Below, in pieces: positions 45,414 to 55,429 of a stretch of 64,000 nt of DNA. Below the pieces are notes generated by a model that saw only the letters and a list, made by a program, of their open reading frames with translations, did not search any database and was not told the DNA's origin. The stretch is taken from contig NZ_FNTF01000002.1 of assembly GCF_900105495.1 (NCBI RefSeq), positions 533,501 through 597,500 of the forward strand. The letters run 5' to 3'. Source of the DNA: Pseudomonas frederiksbergensis (GTDB taxonomy: Bacteria > Pseudomonadota > Gammaproteobacteria > Pseudomonadales > Pseudomonadaceae). Made by a program: the position numbers and the translations under genes. Within the stretch, counting starts at the first letter, position 1, and every line of letters begins with the position of its first letter.

Positions 45414-46100
45414 ATGTCCACGATAGCAGACAACATCGCTCAGGTTAGTTCACGCATCCACGCTGCCGCCCTTGCCGCAAAGCGCGACGCAGACAGCGTC
45501 CAGCTATTGGCCGTGAGCAAGACCAAGCCGGCCGAGGCCCTGCGCGAAGCGTATGCCGCCGGCCTCCGCGACTTTGGCGAGAACTACTTGCAGGAAGCCT
45601 TGAGCAAACAGCTCGAATTGGCCGACCTGCCCTTGATCTGGCACTTCATCGGCCCCATTCAATCGAACAAGACTCGCGCTATCGCCGAGCACTTCGCCTG
45701 GGTGCATTCCGTGGATCGTTTGAAAATCGCACAACGCCTGTCCGAACAACGTCCTGCAGAGTTACCCCCACTGAACATCTGCATCCAGGTCAACGTCAGC
45801 GGTGAAGCCAGCAAGTCCGGCTGCACCCCGGCCGACCTGCCGGCCTTGGCCGATGCCATCAGCAAACTGCCGCGCCTCAAGCTGCGCGGGCTGATGGCAA
45901 TCCCCGAGCCGACCGAAGATCGCGCCGCCCAGGATGCCGCTTTTGCTGCCGTGCAAAGCCTGCAAGCCAGCCTGAACCTGCCGCTCGACACACTTTCCAT
46001 GGGCATGAGCCACGACCTTGAGTCGGCCATCGCCATGGGCGCCACCTGGGTCCGTATCGGTACGGCCCTGTTTGGCGCCCGCGACTATGGTCAGCCTTGA
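45414..46100 (+). CDS. yggS: YggS/PLPBP pyridoxal-phosphate homeostasis protein
   Basis: 228 residues, a PLP-binding TIM barrel. The PLP lysine is Lys36 in LLAVSKTKP; GENYLQEALSK, HFIGPIQSNKTRAI, and the final SMGMSHDLESAIAMGATWVRIGT are conserved. It buffers PLP and affects B6 and amino acid metabolism; no enzyme activity is known. Divergent from pilT by 55 bases. It starts the yggS-proC-yggT-yggU set (proC 35 bases later), the same order as in P. aeruginosa. Confidence 0.95.
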   Translation: MSTIADNIAQVSSRIHAAALAAKRDADSVQLLAVSKTKPAEALREAYAAGLRDFGENYLQEALSKQLELADLPLIWHFIGPIQSNKTRAIAEHFAWVHSVDRLKIAQRLSEQRPAELPPLNICIQVNVSGEASKSGCTPADLPALADAISKLPRLKLRGLMAIPEPTEDRAAQDAAFAAVQSLQASLNLPLDTLSMGMSHDLESAIAMGATWVRIGTALFGARDYGQP

Positions 46101-46135
46101 AATATGGCTGACTCCTCTCTTTATAAGGACCTGAC

Positions 46136-46954
46136 ATGAGCAAGACTCGTATTGCCTTTATCGGTGCCGGCAACATGGCCGCCAGTCTGATCGGCGGCCT
46201 GCGCGCCAAAGGTCTGGACGCCGCGCAGATCCGCGCCAGCGATCCGGGCGCCGAAACCCGCGCTCGCGTGAACGCTGAACACGGCATCGAGGTATTCGCC
46301 GACAACGCCGACGCCATCCAGGGCGCCGATGTCGTCGTACTGGCGGTCAAACCTCAAGCGATGAAAGCCGTCTGCGAAGCGCTTCGCCCAAGCCTCAAGC
46401 CCAATCAACTGGTGGTCTCGATTGCCGCCGGCATCACCTGCGCCAGCATGAACAACTGGCTCGGCGCCCAACCGATCGTGCGTTGCATGCCCAACACCCC
46501 GGCGCTACTGCGCCAGGGCGTGAGCGGTTTGTTCGCCACGGCTGAAGTGAGCACCGAACAACGCCAACAGGCGCAAGAACTGCTGTCCGCCGTTGGCATC
46601 GCCCTGTGGCTGGATGAAGAGCAGCAACTGGACGCGGTCACCGCCGTTTCCGGCTCGGGTCCGGCGTACTTCTTCCTGCTGATCGAAGCCATGACCGCCG
46701 CCGGCGTGAAGCTCGGCCTGCCGGCAGACATCGCTGCACAACTGACCCTGCAAACCGCTTTGGGCGCTGCTCACATGGCCGTGGCCAGTGACGTCGACGC
46801 TGCGGAACTGCGGCGCCGCGTGACGTCGCCTGCGGGCACCACGGAAGCGGCGATCAAGTCGTTCCAGGCCGGTGGCTTCGAAGCCCTGGTAGAAAAAGCA
46901 CTCGGCGCCGCTGCGCACCGCTCGGCCGAGATGGCCGAGCAACTGGGTCGTTAA
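46136..46954 (+). CDS. proC: Pyrroline-5-carboxylate reductase
   Basis: 272 residues. ProC reduces pyrroline-5-carboxylate to proline with NADPH. The dinucleotide motif FIGAGNMAASLIGGL begins at residue 9; MPNTPALLRQGVSGL, AVSGSGPAYFFLLIEAM and VTSPAGTTEAAIK are characteristic. It follows yggS and precedes yggT (24 bases). Confidence 0.97.
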   Translation: MSKTRIAFIGAGNMAASLIGGLRAKGLDAAQIRASDPGAETRARVNAEHGIEVFADNADAIQGADVVVLAVKPQAMKAVCEALRPSLKPNQLVVSIAAGITCASMNNWLGAQPIVRCMPNTPALLRQGVSGLFATAEVSTEQRQQAQELLSAVGIALWLDEEQQLDAVTAVSGSGPAYFFLLIEAMTAAGVKLGLPADIAAQLTLQTALGAAHMAVASDVDAAELRRRVTSPAGTTEAAIKSFQAGGFEALVEKALGAAAHRSAEMAEQLGR

Positions 46955-46978
46955 TCAGCTCTTACAAAGGAATCAATG

Positions 46979-47566
46979 ATGCTCGGACTCAACGACGCTG
47001 CCATTTTCATAATCAAAACCTTGGGCAGCCTGTACCTGCTGATCGTGCTTTTGCGTTTCATCCTGCAATTGGTTCGGGCGAATTTCTACAACCCGCTCTG
47101 CCAGTTCATCGTGAAAGCCACTCAACCGCTGCTCAAGCCTCTGCGCCGGATCATCCCGAGCATGTTCGGGTTGGACATGTCGTCACTGGTGCTGGCGCTG
47201 ATCGTGCAGATGCTGCTGATCGCCGTCATCCTGTTGCTCAAGGGCTTCGCGGTCGACTGGCTACTGTTGGTGCCTTGGGCGCTGATCGCGATCTTCTCGC
47301 TGTTTTTGAACATTCTGTTCTACGCGATGATCATCAGTGTGATCCTCTCCTGGGTTGCCCCAAGGAGCCACAATCCGGGCGCAGAGCTGGTCGCTCAGAT
47401 TACTGAACCGGTACTCGCCCCGTTCCGCCGGATCATTCCGAGCCTGGGCGGCCTCGACATCTCGCCGATCTTCGCGTTTATCGTGATCCAGTTGCTGCAA
47501 AGCTGGCTGATCCCACGCCTTGCGTACTACGCCCTCATGCCGCAGGGGCTGCTCGGCCTGATCTGA
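46979..47566 (+). CDS. yggT: YggT family membrane protein
   Basis: 195 residues, two tandem YggT units each with paired helices: GSLYLLIVLLRFILQLVRANFYNP and PLLKPLRRIIPSMFGLDMSSLV in the first, then ILSWVAPRSHNPGAEL with PVLAPFRRIIPSLGGLDISPI in the second. The repeated P-x-RRIIPSxxGLDxS motif is the family mark. E. coli YggT helps in osmotic stress; a role in protein localisation has been proposed. The ATG at 46979 is chosen over 46976 by family start. Its TGA overlaps yggU. Confidence 0.93.
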   Translation: MLGLNDAAIFIIKTLGSLYLLIVLLRFILQLVRANFYNPLCQFIVKATQPLLKPLRRIIPSMFGLDMSSLVLALIVQMLLIAVILLLKGFAVDWLLLVPWALIAIFSLFLNILFYAMIISVILSWVAPRSHNPGAELVAQITEPVLAPFRRIIPSLGGLDISPIFAFIVIQLLQSWLIPRLAYYALMPQGLLGLI

Positions 47567-47862
47567 TGAGCTACTTTCGCTGGGACGGTGACGACCTGAT
47601 TCTGGAGTGTCACCTGCAACCGGCAGCCCGCAGCGATGACTTCTGCGGGCTGCACGGGGATCGATTGAAGATTCGCCTGACGGCGCCGCCGGTTGAAGGC
47701 AAAGCCAATGCGTATTTGATGGCGTTTCTGGCCAAGGCGTTTGGGGTGTCCAAGAGTCAGGTGAGTCTGATCAGCGGTGAGTTGAACCGGCAAAAGCGAG
47801 TGCGGATTTGCTCGCCGAAGAAGCTGCCGGATTTGCCGGATCTGGCGCGCCCGACAGGCTGA
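47566..47862 (+). CDS. yggU: DUF167 / YggU family protein
   Basis: 98 residues. Pattern of the family: LECHLQPAARSDDFCGLHGDRLKIRLTAPPVEGKANAYL, then KSQVSLISGELNRQKRVRI. Small cytoplasmic protein of unknown function; conserved next to yggT. Starts in the yggT stop (TGATG). Confidence 0.92.
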   Translation: MSYFRWDGDDLILECHLQPAARSDDFCGLHGDRLKIRLTAPPVEGKANAYLMAFLAKAFGVSKSQVSLISGELNRQKRVRICSPKKLPDLPDLARPTG

Positions 47863-47871
47863 CCGCATCAT

Positions 47872-47981
47872 GATCGTTCCCACGCTCCGCGTGGGAATGC
47901 AGCCCGGGACGCTCCGCGTCCCAGCCGAAGCGGACGCAGAGCGTCCAGCGAGGCATTCCCACGCAGAGCGTGGGAACGATC
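47872..47981. repeat. Nested palindromic repeat, copy 6 (110 bp)
   Basis: Same architecture as copy 5, with a left hairpin loop TCC instead of TCT. Between the yggU stop and the metX promoter. Confidence 0.9.
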
Positions 47982-48002
47982 GTTAGTGGTGGGGAAGTTA
48001 GC

Positions 48003-48031
48003 TTGCTGCTAGGGTCAGCGGTCTTTAGACT
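48003..48031 (+). promoter_or_regulatory. Candidate sigma70 promoter of metX
   Basis: TTGCTG (48003-48008), 17 bases, TAGACT (48026-48031), 30 bases before the metX start. Confidence 0.5.
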
Positions 48032-48060
48032 TACGCCTCATTTCAACGAGAGCAGGGTCG

Positions 48061-49200
48061 ATGCCAGCTGCCTTTCCCCCCGATTCTGTTGGTCTGGTGA
48101 CGCCGCAAGTGGCGCACTTCAGCGAACCCCTGGCTTTGGCCTGCGGCCGTTCGCTCCCAGCTTATGACCTGATCTACGAAACCTACGGCACGCTGAATGC
48201 CGCGGCGAGCAACGCCGTGCTGATCTGCCACGCGCTGTCCGGTCATCATCACGCTGCCGGCTTCCACAGCCCCGACGACCGCAAACCCGGTTGGTGGGAC
48301 AGCTGCATCGGCCCCGGCAAGCCAATTGATACCAACAAATTCTTCGTGGTCAGCCTGAACAACCTCGGCGGTTGCAACGGCTCTACCGGCCCGAGCAGCG
48401 TCAATCCGGAAACCGGCAAGCCGTTTGGCGCCGACTTCCCGGTCCTGACCGTGGAAGACTGGGTTCACAGCCAGGCGCGCCTGGCAGACCTGCTCGGCAT
48501 TGGCCAATGGGCCGCCGTGATTGGCGGCAGTCTCGGTGGCATGCAGGCGATGCAATGGAGCATCACCTACCCGGATCGCATTCGCCACTGCCTGGCTATC
48601 GCCTCGGCCCCCAAGCTGTCGGCGCAGAACATCGCGTTCAACGAAGTGGCGCGCCAGGCGATCCTCACTGACCCCGAGTTCCACGGCGGTTCGTTCCAGG
48701 AAGCGGGCGTAATTCCCAAGCGTGGCTTGATGCTGGCGCGGATGGTCGGGCACATCACGTACCTCTCCGATGACTCGATGGGTGAGAAATTCGGTCGTGG
48801 CCTCAAGAGCGAGAAGCTCAACTACGACTTCCACAGCGTCGAATTCCAGGTCGAAAGCTACCTGCGCTATCAAGGCGAAGAGTTCTCCGGGCGCTTCGAC
48901 GCCAACACGTACCTGCTGATGACCAAGGCGCTGGACTACTTCGATCCAGCGGCGAACTTCGACGATGACCTGGCGAAAACCTTCGCCAACGCCCAGGCCA
49001 AGTTCTGCGTGATGTCTTTCACCACCGACTGGCGCTTCTCCCCTGCCCGCTCGCGGGAGCTGGTGGACGCGCTGATGGCGGCCAAGAAAGACGTCTGCTA
49101 CCTCGAGATCGACGCTCCGCAAGGCCACGACGCCTTCCTGATTCCGATCCCGCGCTACTTGCAGGCGTTCAGCAACTACATGAACCGAATTACGTTGTGA
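48061..49200 (+). CDS. metX: Homoserine O-acyltransferase MetX
   Basis: 379 residues of the alpha/beta hydrolase fold. It activates homoserine for transsulfuration; in pseudomonads the enzyme uses succinyl-CoA despite its MetX-type sequence. The nucleophile Ser157 is in GGSLGGMQA. Other marks: [36 protein letters not shown], and [10 protein letters not shown]; the terminal Asp/His of the triad are in the [11 protein letters not shown] region. It heads an operon with metW eight bases later. Confidence 0.95.
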   Translation: MPAAFPPDSVGLVTPQVAHFSEPLALACGRSLPAYDLIYETYGTLNAAASNAVLICHALSGHHHAAGFHSPDDRKPGWWDSCIGPGKPIDTNKFFVVSLNNLGGCNGSTGPSSVNPETGKPFGADFPVLTVEDWVHSQARLADLLGIGQWAAVIGGSLGGMQAMQWSITYPDRIRHCLAIASAPKLSAQNIAFNEVARQAILTDPEFHGGSFQEAGVIPKRGLMLARMVGHITYLSDDSMGEKFGRGLKSEKLNYDFHSVEFQVESYLRYQGEEFSGRFDANTYLLMTKALDYFDPAANFDDDLAKTFANAQAKFCVMSFTTDWRFSPARSRELVDALMAAKKDVCYLEIDAPQGHDAFLIPIPRYLQAFSNYMNRITL

Positions 49201-49207
49201 GAAAGCC

Positions 49208-49828
49208 ATGAGAGCTGATCTGGAAATCATCCAGGAATGGATCCCCGCCGGCAGCCGCGTGCTCGACCTCGGTTGCGGTGATGGCGAATTGCTGACCTGG
49301 CTGCGCGATAACAAGCAAGTCACCGGCTATGGCCTGGAAAACGACCCGGACAACATCGCCGAGTGCGTGGCCAAGGGCATCAACGTGATTGAACAGGACC
49401 TGGACAAAGGCCTGGGCAACTTTGCCAGCAACAGCTTCGACGTCGTGGTCATGACCCAGGCGCTGCAAGCCGTGCACTACCCGGACAGAATCCTCGACGA
49501 AATGCTGCGCGTCGGTCGCCAGTGCATCATCACCTTCCCCAACTTCGGTCACTGGCGCTGCCGCTGGTACCTGGCGAGCAAGGGCCGGATGCCGGTGTCC
49601 GATTTCCTGCCGTATACCTGGTACAACACGCCGAACATCCACTTTTGCACCTTCGCAGACTTTGAAGCGTTATGTCGCGAACGTGAAGCCAGGGTCATTG
49701 ATCGGCTTGCCGTGGATCAACAGCACCGCCACGGGTGGGCCAGTAAGCTATGGCCTAATCTATTAGGTGAAATCGGTATTTACCGCGTCAGCAGCCCCGG
49801 GCTGCAAGACCACAAGGTCGCGGTCTGA
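49208..49828 (+). CDS. metW: MetW methyltransferase-like methionine biosynthesis protein
   Basis: 206 residues with a class I SAM-binding fold: VLDLGCGDGELLTWL near residue 18, YGLENDPDNIAE, and FDVVVMTQALQAVHYP. MetW always accompanies MetX in pseudomonads; it is proposed to help MetX activity, perhaps as a complex, though its own chemistry is not known. The start follows GAGAAAG. The next gene is 26 bases away on the same strand. Confidence 0.94.
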   Translation: MRADLEIIQEWIPAGSRVLDLGCGDGELLTWLRDNKQVTGYGLENDPDNIAECVAKGINVIEQDLDKGLGNFASNSFDVVVMTQALQAVHYPDRILDEMLRVGRQCIITFPNFGHWRCRWYLASKGRMPVSDFLPYTWYNTPNIHFCTFADFEALCREREARVIDRLAVDQQHRHGWASKLWPNLLGEIGIYRVSSPGLQDHKVAV

Positions 49829-49854
49829 ACAGCGTCACTTCGAGGAGAATGATC

Positions 49855-50289
49855 ATGGGTCGTCTAGCGCTGTTTGTACTTACTGCCTGCCTGAGCGTCA
49901 CGGCCATGGCCGCTGACACTATAAAAGGTGACCGACAGGAAAAATTTGGCGATGTGACGGTGCATTACAACACCTTCAACTCCACTTTCCTGACACCCGA
50001 CATTGCCAAGGCCGCGCAGCTCACCCGTAGCAAGAACCAAGGTGTGATCAACGTTTCGGTGCTCAAGGACGGCAAACCGCAGATGGCTCAAGTCAGCGGA
50101 ACGGTCAAAGACCTCACCAGCCAAAGTGTGAACCTGAAGTTCCGCGAAATCACTGAACAAGGCGCTATCTATTACATCGCCCAGTTCCCGGTGGATCAGC
50201 AGGAAACCCGCACCTTCAAGATCGATGTCAAAACCGGCGACAAAACCAACACCATCAATTTCAACCAAGAGCTTTTCCCTGGCCAATGA
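49855..50289 (+). CDS. DUF4426 periplasmic protein
   Basis: 144 residues with a signal peptide ([20 protein letters not shown]). The mature part is a small beta-rich domain: [49 protein letters not shown] [12 protein letters not shown]. Members are restricted to gammaproteobacteria and lie beside metW and rdgB; their function is unknown. ATG 49855 has AGGAG seven bases before. Its TGA overlaps the rdgB ATG by four bases. Confidence 0.88.
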   Translation: MGRLALFVLTACLSVTAMAADTIKGDRQEKFGDVTVHYNTFNSTFLTPDIAKAAQLTRSKNQGVINVSVLKDGKPQMAQVSGTVKDLTSQSVNLKFREITEQGAIYYIAQFPVDQQETRTFKIDVKTGDKTNTINFNQELFPGQ

Positions 50290-50882
50290 TCAATTTCACG
50301 CAACTCGTACTGGCCAGCCACAACGCCGGCAAACTCAAGGAACTCCAGGCCATGCTCGGCGAATCGGTGCACTTGCGCTCGATCGGCGAGTTCAGCAGTG
50401 TCGAGCCTGAAGAAACCGGCCTGTCTTTCGTCGAGAACGCCATCCTCAAGGCCCGCAATGCAGCGCGCATCTCCGGCCTGCCAGCACTGGCAGACGATTC
50501 GGGGTTGGCAGTGGATTTCCTTGGCGGTGCGCCGGGTATCTACTCGGCTCGTTATGCTGATGGCCAAGGCGATGCGGCGAACAACGCCAAACTGCTCGAC
50601 GTGTTGAAAGACGTGCCGCAAGCCGAACGCGGCGCCCAGTTCGTCTGCGTGCTGGCGCTGGTGCGTCATGCCGACGATCCGTTGCCGATTATCTGCGAAG
50701 GCTTGTGGCACGGGCGAATCCTGCCAGCGGCCAGCGGCGAACACGGTTTTGGTTACGATCCGCTGTTCTGGGTGCCGGAGCGTGAATGTTCCAGCGCCGA
50801 ACTGAGCCCGAGCGACAAGAACCTAATCAGCCACCGCGCCCGTGCAATGGATCTGCTGCGCCAGCGTCTGGGCCTGAAATGA
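50286..50882 (+). CDS. rdgB: dITP/XTP pyrophosphatase
   Basis: 198 residues. RdgB hydrolyses dITP and XTP, cleaning the nucleotide pool. Family patterns: [19 protein letters not shown] at the start, [38 protein letters not shown] and [16 protein letters not shown] overlap with the gene before and after, so it is part of a tight operon metX-metW-DUF4426-rdgB-hemW. Confidence 0.96.
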   Translation: MINFTQLVLASHNAGKLKELQAMLGESVHLRSIGEFSSVEPEETGLSFVENAILKARNAARISGLPALADDSGLAVDFLGGAPGIYSARYADGQGDAANNAKLLDVLKDVPQAERGAQFVCVLALVRHADDPLPIICEGLWHGRILPAASGEHGFGYDPLFWVPERECSSAELSPSDKNLISHRARAMDLLRQRLGLK

Positions 50883-52084
50883 TCCACGACTCATCCGCGT
50901 CGCCGCTGATCTTCGGCGGCGCCGCCCAGTCGCCTCGGGCCGCGCTCCCCGTGCTGCCGCCCCTGGCGTTGTACATCCACATTCCGTGGTGTGTGCGCAA
51001 ATGCCCTTATTGCGACTTCAACTCCCACACCGCCAGCCCGGTGCTGCCGGAAGAAGAGTATGTGGACGCGCTGCTGGCCGACCTCGACCAGGACCTGCAT
51101 GCGGTCTATGGCCGTGAGCTGAGTTCGATCTTCTTTGGGGGCGGCACGCCGAGCCTGTTCAGTGCTCAAGCCCTGGGCCGTCTGCTCAAAGGCGTCGAAC
51201 AGCGCATCCCGTTTGCCAGCGACATCGAAATCACCCTGGAAGCCAACCCCGGGACGTTCGAACAAGAGAAGTTCGTCGCCTACCGCGCGCTGGGCATCAA
51301 TCGCCTGTCGATCGGCATCCAGAGCTTTCAGGAAGAAAAACTCAAAGCGCTGGGGCGGATTCACAACGGTGACGAAGCGGTACGTGCCGCCGGCATGGCC
51401 CGTCAGGCCGGGTTCGACAACTTCAATATGGACCTGATGCACGGTTTGCCCGATCAGTCCCTGGACGACGCCCTGAGCGACCTGCGCCAGGCCATCGCCC
51501 TGAAACCGACGCACTTGTCCTGGTATCAACTGACCCTGGAGCCGAACACGGTGTTCTGGAACCAGCCGCCAACGCTGCCGGAAGACGACACGCTGTGGGA
51601 CATTCAGGAAGCCGGCCAGGCGTTACTGGCCGAGCACGGTTACGCGCAATACGAAGTCTCGGCGTATGCCCAGCCCGGCCGTCCGGCGCGGCATAACCTC
51701 AATTACTGGAGTTTCGGCGACTTTATCGGCATCGGTGCCGGGGCTCACGGCAAGCTCAGCCACCCGGACGGGCGCATTGTCCGCACCTGGAAGACCCGCT
51801 TGCCGAAGGACTACCTCAACCCGGCCAAAAGCTTCAAGGCCGGGGAGAAAGCCCTGACCAATGAAGAAATGCCGTTCGAGTTCCTGATGAACGCCTTGCG
51901 TCTGACCGAGGGCGTGGAATCGCGACTGTATCCGGAACGTACCGGGATGAGCCTGGAAAGCCTCGCCGAAGGCCGCAAGGTCGCCGAACAAAGTGGCTTG
52001 TTGCAGGTCGAACCGTCACGTCTGGCGGCCACCGAGCGCGGACAACTCTTCCTCAATGACTTGCTGCAGACATTTCTGAGCTGA
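50879..52084 (+). CDS. hemW: Radical SAM heme chaperone HemW
   Basis: 401 residues. The radical SAM cluster is bound by Cys38, Cys42 and Cys45 ([10 protein letters not shown]), with LYIHIPWC ahead. Further marks: [34 protein letters not shown], and [18 protein letters not shown] in the C-terminal HemN-like extension. It is the HemW type, without the extra N-terminal residues of HemN, so it is taken to carry heme to client proteins rather than to oxidise coproporphyrinogen. Its ATG lies within the rdgB stop. Confidence 0.93.
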   Translation: MIHDSSASPLIFGGAAQSPRAALPVLPPLALYIHIPWCVRKCPYCDFNSHTASPVLPEEEYVDALLADLDQDLHAVYGRELSSIFFGGGTPSLFSAQALGRLLKGVEQRIPFASDIEITLEANPGTFEQEKFVAYRALGINRLSIGIQSFQEEKLKALGRIHNGDEAVRAAGMARQAGFDNFNMDLMHGLPDQSLDDALSDLRQAIALKPTHLSWYQLTLEPNTVFWNQPPTLPEDDTLWDIQEAGQALLAEHGYAQYEVSAYAQPGRPARHNLNYWSFGDFIGIGAGAHGKLSHPDGRIVRTWKTRLPKDYLNPAKSFKAGEKALTNEEMPFEFLMNALRLTEGVESRLYPERTGMSLESLAEGRKVAEQSGLLQVEPSRLAATERGQLFLNDLLQTFLS

Positions 52085-52106
52085 TTTCAGCCTTAAGGGA
52101 AAACGA

Positions 52107-52430
52107 ATGGATTTGATACTCGACCTGCTCGCCACCGCGTCCCGCTGGAGCCGTAGCAACCTGTCTGAAATCGCTCTGGCCCTGGTGGGCTGTCTGCTGG
52201 TGTTGTTTGGCGCCGATATCAAAAGCTGGGTCGACGCACGCCTGGGCAGCATCGCCGGCGCCTTGCGCGTCCCGCTGATGGCCCTGCTGTGCATGATCGG
52301 CAGCGGCGTCGCACTGATCTACGCCACGCCATGGATCATCAAAGGCCTGAGCCAGTTCAACAACTACAGCCTGGCACCGGTGTTGTTGGTGGTGCTGGTG
52401 CTCATCGGTGTCGTCGCCGACCGCCGCTGA
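52107..52430 (+). CDS. DUF3392 membrane protein
   Basis: 107 residues with three hydrophobic segments: NLSEIALALVGCLLVLFGADI, PLMALLCMIGSGVALIYATP, and the C-terminal LAPVLLVVLVLIGVVADRR. This short family is found in gammaproteobacteria after hemW and is unstudied. It starts 23 bases after hemW with AAGGGAAAACG upstream, so it may end the same operon. A REP element follows. Confidence 0.88.
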   Translation: MDLILDLLATASRWSRSNLSEIALALVGCLLVLFGADIKSWVDARLGSIAGALRVPLMALLCMIGSGVALIYATPWIIKGLSQFNNYSLAPVLLVVLVLIGVVADRR

Positions 52431-52450
52431 TCCCAGGCACAAAACAAAAA

Positions 52451-52549
52451 CTGTAGGAGCTGAGCTTGCTCGCGATGAGGCCATAACATTCAACATCAAT
52501 GTTGAATGAACATCCGCTTTCGCGAGCAGGTCGCACCGTCACTCCCCCA
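52451..52549. repeat. REPIN between DUF3392 and the opposing lipoprotein gene
   Basis: CTGTAGGAGCTGAGCTTGCT and inverted CTTTCGCGAGCAGGTCGCAC; the spacer has CATTCAACATCAATGTTGAA, a variant of the spacer at 9386. Confidence 0.82.
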
Positions 52550-52569
52550 GTTTGTATTGCGAATGCCCG

Positions 52570-53361
52570 TTATTGCTTTTCAGCGATCTTGACTGCATTG
52601 CGCATCATGGCGCTCAGTCCATGGAAGTCATTGCAGCCCAGCGCTTCAGCTTCATCCAGATCAGCAATATTTTGACTGTCATACCGGTCATTCCTGTTTA
52701 CACGCGTCAGCGCCAAAATGTAGTTGGCCTCGGCCCGATATTGATCTTCTGTCAGGACCAGCGCGACGGCGCGGGCCCGCATGGCCGCCAACGCGCCCTG
52801 CTGCGGTAACGGTGCCCCTTCGTCGAAGAAGCACAGGGAATGCTTGGCCGGTAACGGATAGGCGTCACCATGGACATTGGGCTTTTTCAGCAACTGTTCC
52901 AGCGACTGCAAGTACTTCAGGTGATCCGCGTTGTGCAGATCAAACCTTTCGTATGCCTTATCGCACAAGTGGTAATAGCCAACCGCAGCCGCAAGCAAGC
53001 CTTGATCCATGGCTTTTTGGTAAAGACCACAGGTCTCTTTGCGCGACCGCTCAGAGAACATCGGATTGTCCTGCAGGTTAGCCAGAAAGTACGTGGCAAG
53101 TGTATGTCCGCCATCGGACGCTCGCTTCAGATTGTCTACGAGTGCCTCAAGATCACCTTCCGCATTGCGCAGCTGCTCTGGGCTGTACTTGATTTCAGGC
53201 TCCCCGGCAGCCTCCAGCCTGATCCTTTCATCGGCTTCACGCTGGATTTTCGCGGCCACTCTCTGGGCGATTGCAAAGTATTCATCGGGAGTTACAACGC
53301 GCTCGCAAGCCGCAGAAAACAGCAGACTTAAAAACAGCGTGCAGGCGAAGATGACTTTCAA
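52570..53361 (-). CDS. Hypothetical lipoprotein with tetratricopeptide/Sel1-like region
   Basis: 263 residues from a TTG start at 53361, which follows AAAGGAAG. The leader IFACTLFLSLLFSAAC has a lipobox with Cys19. The mature part is helical; residues near 95-125 (GGHTLATYFLANLQDNPMF, KETCGLYQKAMDQGLLAAAVGYYHLC) look like one or two Sel1-type helix pairs, a fold used for protein contacts. I do not recognise a named family. It stands alone between two REP elements, with codon use like its neighbours. Confidence 0.7.
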   Translation of the reverse strand: MKVIFACTLFLSLLFSAACERVVTPDEYFAIAQRVAAKIQREADERIRLEAAGEPEIKYSPEQLRNAEGDLEALVDNLKRASDGGHTLATYFLANLQDNPMFSERSRKETCGLYQKAMDQGLLAAAVGYYHLCDKAYERFDLHNADHLKYLQSLEQLLKKPNVHGDAYPLPAKHSLCFFDEGAPLPQQGALAAMRARAVALVLTEDQYRAEANYILALTRVNRNDRYDSQNIADLDEAEALGCNDFHGLSAMMRNAVKIAEKQ

Positions 53362-53438
53362 ACTTGTCTTCCTTTACAAGTGGGGACGTAGAGCTTTCGG
53401 CGGCCAAGCATCATTCTTGAATCCGGCACAAAACAAAT

Positions 53439-53527
53439 GTGGGAGCGGGCTTGCTCGCGAAAGCGGTGTGTCATTCAACTTTAATGTCGACTGACACGAT
53501 GTCTTCGCGAGCAAGCCCGCTCCCACA
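53439..53527. repeat. REPIN upstream of trmB's 3' end
   Basis: TGTGGGAGCGGGCTTGCTCG and inverted CTTCGCGAGCAAGCCCGCTC; spacer CATTCAACTTTAATGTCGAC, almost that of the copy at 9386. Confidence 0.92.
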
Positions 53528-53545
53528 GTTTGTATTGCGTAGGGC

Positions 53546-54271
53546 TTAAGACTGTTTTTCGAACTTCAGGTCCCACACGCCATGCCCAAGACGTTCGCCG
53601 CGGCGTTCGAACTTGGTGATCGGGCGCTCGGTCGGGCGCGGGACGCATTTGCCGTCTTCGGCCAGGTTGCGATAACCCGGCGCAACGTTCATCACTTCCA
53701 GCATGTACTCGGCGTACGGTTCCCAGTCCGTGGCCATGTGCAGCACACCGCCGACCTTCAACTTGCTGCGCACCAGCTCAGCGAAAGACGCCTGAACGAT
53801 ACGGCGCTTGTGGTGACGGCTCTTGTGCCACGGGTCCGGGAAAAACAGCATCAGGCGATCGAGGCTGTTGTCGGCGATGCAACGGTTGAGCACTTCGATC
53901 GCGTCGCAATCGTAGACCCGCAGGTTGGTCAGGCCCTGAGTGAGCACGCCATTGAGCAGCGCACCAACACCCGGACGGTGCACTTCCACGCCGATGAAAT
54001 CCTGTTCCGGCGAGGCCGCGGCCATTTCCAGCAGCGAATGGCCCATGCCGAAACCGATTTCCAGGGAGCGCGGTGCCGCGCGACCGAACACTTGGTCGAA
54101 GTCCACCGGCGCGTCGGCCAGCGGCAGCACGAACAGCGGCGTACCCTGTTCCAGACCGCGTTGCTGGCCTTCGGTCATGCGACCGGCGCGCATCACGAAG
54201 CTCTTGATGCGGCGGTGTTGGCGCTCGTCGCCTTCTTCCGTCTGGATTGGCGTGTCGTTTGATTCAGTCAT
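53546..54271 (-). CDS. trmB: tRNA (guanine-N7-)-methyltransferase
   Basis: 241 residues. TrmB makes m7G46 in tRNA with SAM. Marks: [33 protein letters not shown] (SAM site), [14 protein letters not shown], and [18 protein letters not shown] (catalytic Asp and RNA contacts), [11 protein letters not shown]. The start at 54271 is used rather than the TTG one codon upstream. It follows thiG by nine bases, so they are probably cotranscribed. Confidence 0.96.
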   Translation of the reverse strand: MTESNDTPIQTEEGDERQHRRIKSFVMRAGRMTEGQQRGLEQGTPLFVLPLADAPVDFDQVFGRAAPRSLEIGFGMGHSLLEMAAASPEQDFIGVEVHRPGVGALLNGVLTQGLTNLRVYDCDAIEVLNRCIADNSLDRLMLFFPDPWHKSRHHKRRIVQASFAELVRSKLKVGGVLHMATDWEPYAEYMLEVMNVAPGYRNLAEDGKCVPRPTERPITKFERRGERLGHGVWDLKFEKQS

Positions 54272-54280
54272 CAATGGCTC

Positions 54281-55075
54281 TTACTTGATCAGACCATCCA
54301 GCGGCGAGGAGGCGCTGGCATAGAGTTTTTTCGGCATGCGGCCGGCGAGGTAGGCCAAGCGACCTGCCACGATGGCGTGTTTCATGGCTTCAGCCATCAT
54401 GATCGGCTGCTGGGCGTGGGCGATGGCCGAGTTCATCAGCACCGCTTCGCAACCCAGCTCCATGGCAATGGTGGCGTCGGAAGCAGTACCGACACCGGCA
54501 TCCACCAGCACAGGAATCTTGGCTTCTTCGAGGATGATCTGCAGGTTGTACGGGTTGCAGATCCCCAGGCCTGTACCGATCAGACCGGCCAGCGGCATCA
54601 CTGCGATAACGCCGATTTCCGCCAATTGACGGGCGATGATCGGGTCATCGCTGGTGTAGACCATCACGTCGAAACCTTCCTTGACCAGCACTTCGGCGGC
54701 CTTGAGGGTTTCGATCACGTTGGGGAACAGGGTTTTCTGATCCGCCAGCACTTCCAGCTTCACCAGGTTGTGGCCGCCGAGCAGCTCACGGGCCAGGCGG
54801 CAGGTGCGCACAGCCTCGGTAGCGTCGAAGCAACCGGCAGTGTTAGGCAGGAAGGTGTAGCGATCCGGCGACAGGACTTCGAGCAGGTTCGGTTCGCCCG
54901 GGTTCTGGCCGAGGTTGGTGCGGCGCACGGCGAAGGTGACGATCTCGGCACCCGAGGCTTCGATGGCCAGGCGGGTTTCTTCCATGTCGCGGTACTTGCC
55001 GGTGCCTACCAGCAAACGCGACTGGTAAGTACGACCGGCCAGGACGAAGGGCTTGTCGCTACGAACGATGCTCAT
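54281..55075 (-). CDS. thiG: Thiazole synthase
   Basis: 264 residues, a TIM barrel that makes the thiazole phosphate of thiamine from DXP, ThiS thiocarboxylate and dehydroglycine. The Schiff-base lysine is Lys106 ([10 protein letters not shown]). Other marks: [37 protein letters not shown]-like [12 protein letters not shown], and [22 protein letters not shown]. It is in an operon with thiS, 63 bases upstream, and trmB downstream. Confidence 0.97.
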   Translation of the reverse strand: MSIVRSDKPFVLAGRTYQSRLLVGTGKYRDMEETRLAIEASGAEIVTFAVRRTNLGQNPGEPNLLEVLSPDRYTFLPNTAGCFDATEAVRTCRLARELLGGHNLVKLEVLADQKTLFPNVIETLKAAEVLVKEGFDVMVYTSDDPIIARQLAEIGVIAVMPLAGLIGTGLGICNPYNLQIILEEAKIPVLVDAGVGTASDATIAMELGCEAVLMNSAIAHAQQPIMMAEAMKHAIVAGRLAYLAGRMPKKLYASASSPLDGLIK

Positions 55076-55138
55076 GGGAAATCCTCTGTAGGGGTGAGGT
55101 TCTTGCAGAATAATTCTGTGGCCTCTTGGGCCAGACGA

Positions 55139-55339
55139 CTAGCCGCCGCCGATGGCGTGCACGACTTCTACGGAGTCACCATCATTTAGGGTGGTTTCTG
55201 CGTGCTGGCTGCGCGGGACGATATCCAGATTGAGTTCAACCGCCACCCGGCGTCCGGTCAGTTCCAGACGGGTCAGCAGGGCCGCAACGGTTTCACCGTC
55301 GGGCAGTTCAAGGGATTCGCCGTTCAACTGAATGCGCAT
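55139..55339 (-). CDS. thiS: Sulfur carrier protein ThiS
   Basis: 66 residues of the ubiquitin-like beta-grasp fold, ending in ...VVHAIGGG; the terminal Gly is adenylated and thiocarboxylated for thiazole synthesis. [20 protein letters not shown] is the first strand pair. The start at 55339 gives the family MRIQLNG start; the few codons upstream are open but not conserved. It is followed by thiG. Confidence 0.94.
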   Translation of the reverse strand: MRIQLNGESLELPDGETVAALLTRLELTGRRVAVELNLDIVPRSQHAETTLNDGDSVEVVHAIGGG

Positions 55340-55429
55340 GCCGAATGCCGCCATCATTTTTAGGGGCTGGCATTCTAGCCCGATCAGTCTTGGCGACCCA
55401 AGCCATTCGTCATGAAATGGACTGCCCGG

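Noticed and set aside
50786..50878. Extended hemW start
   Set aside because: The longer frame overlaps the rdgB coding sequence by nearly 100 bases; the ATGA junction start at 50879 fits the family.
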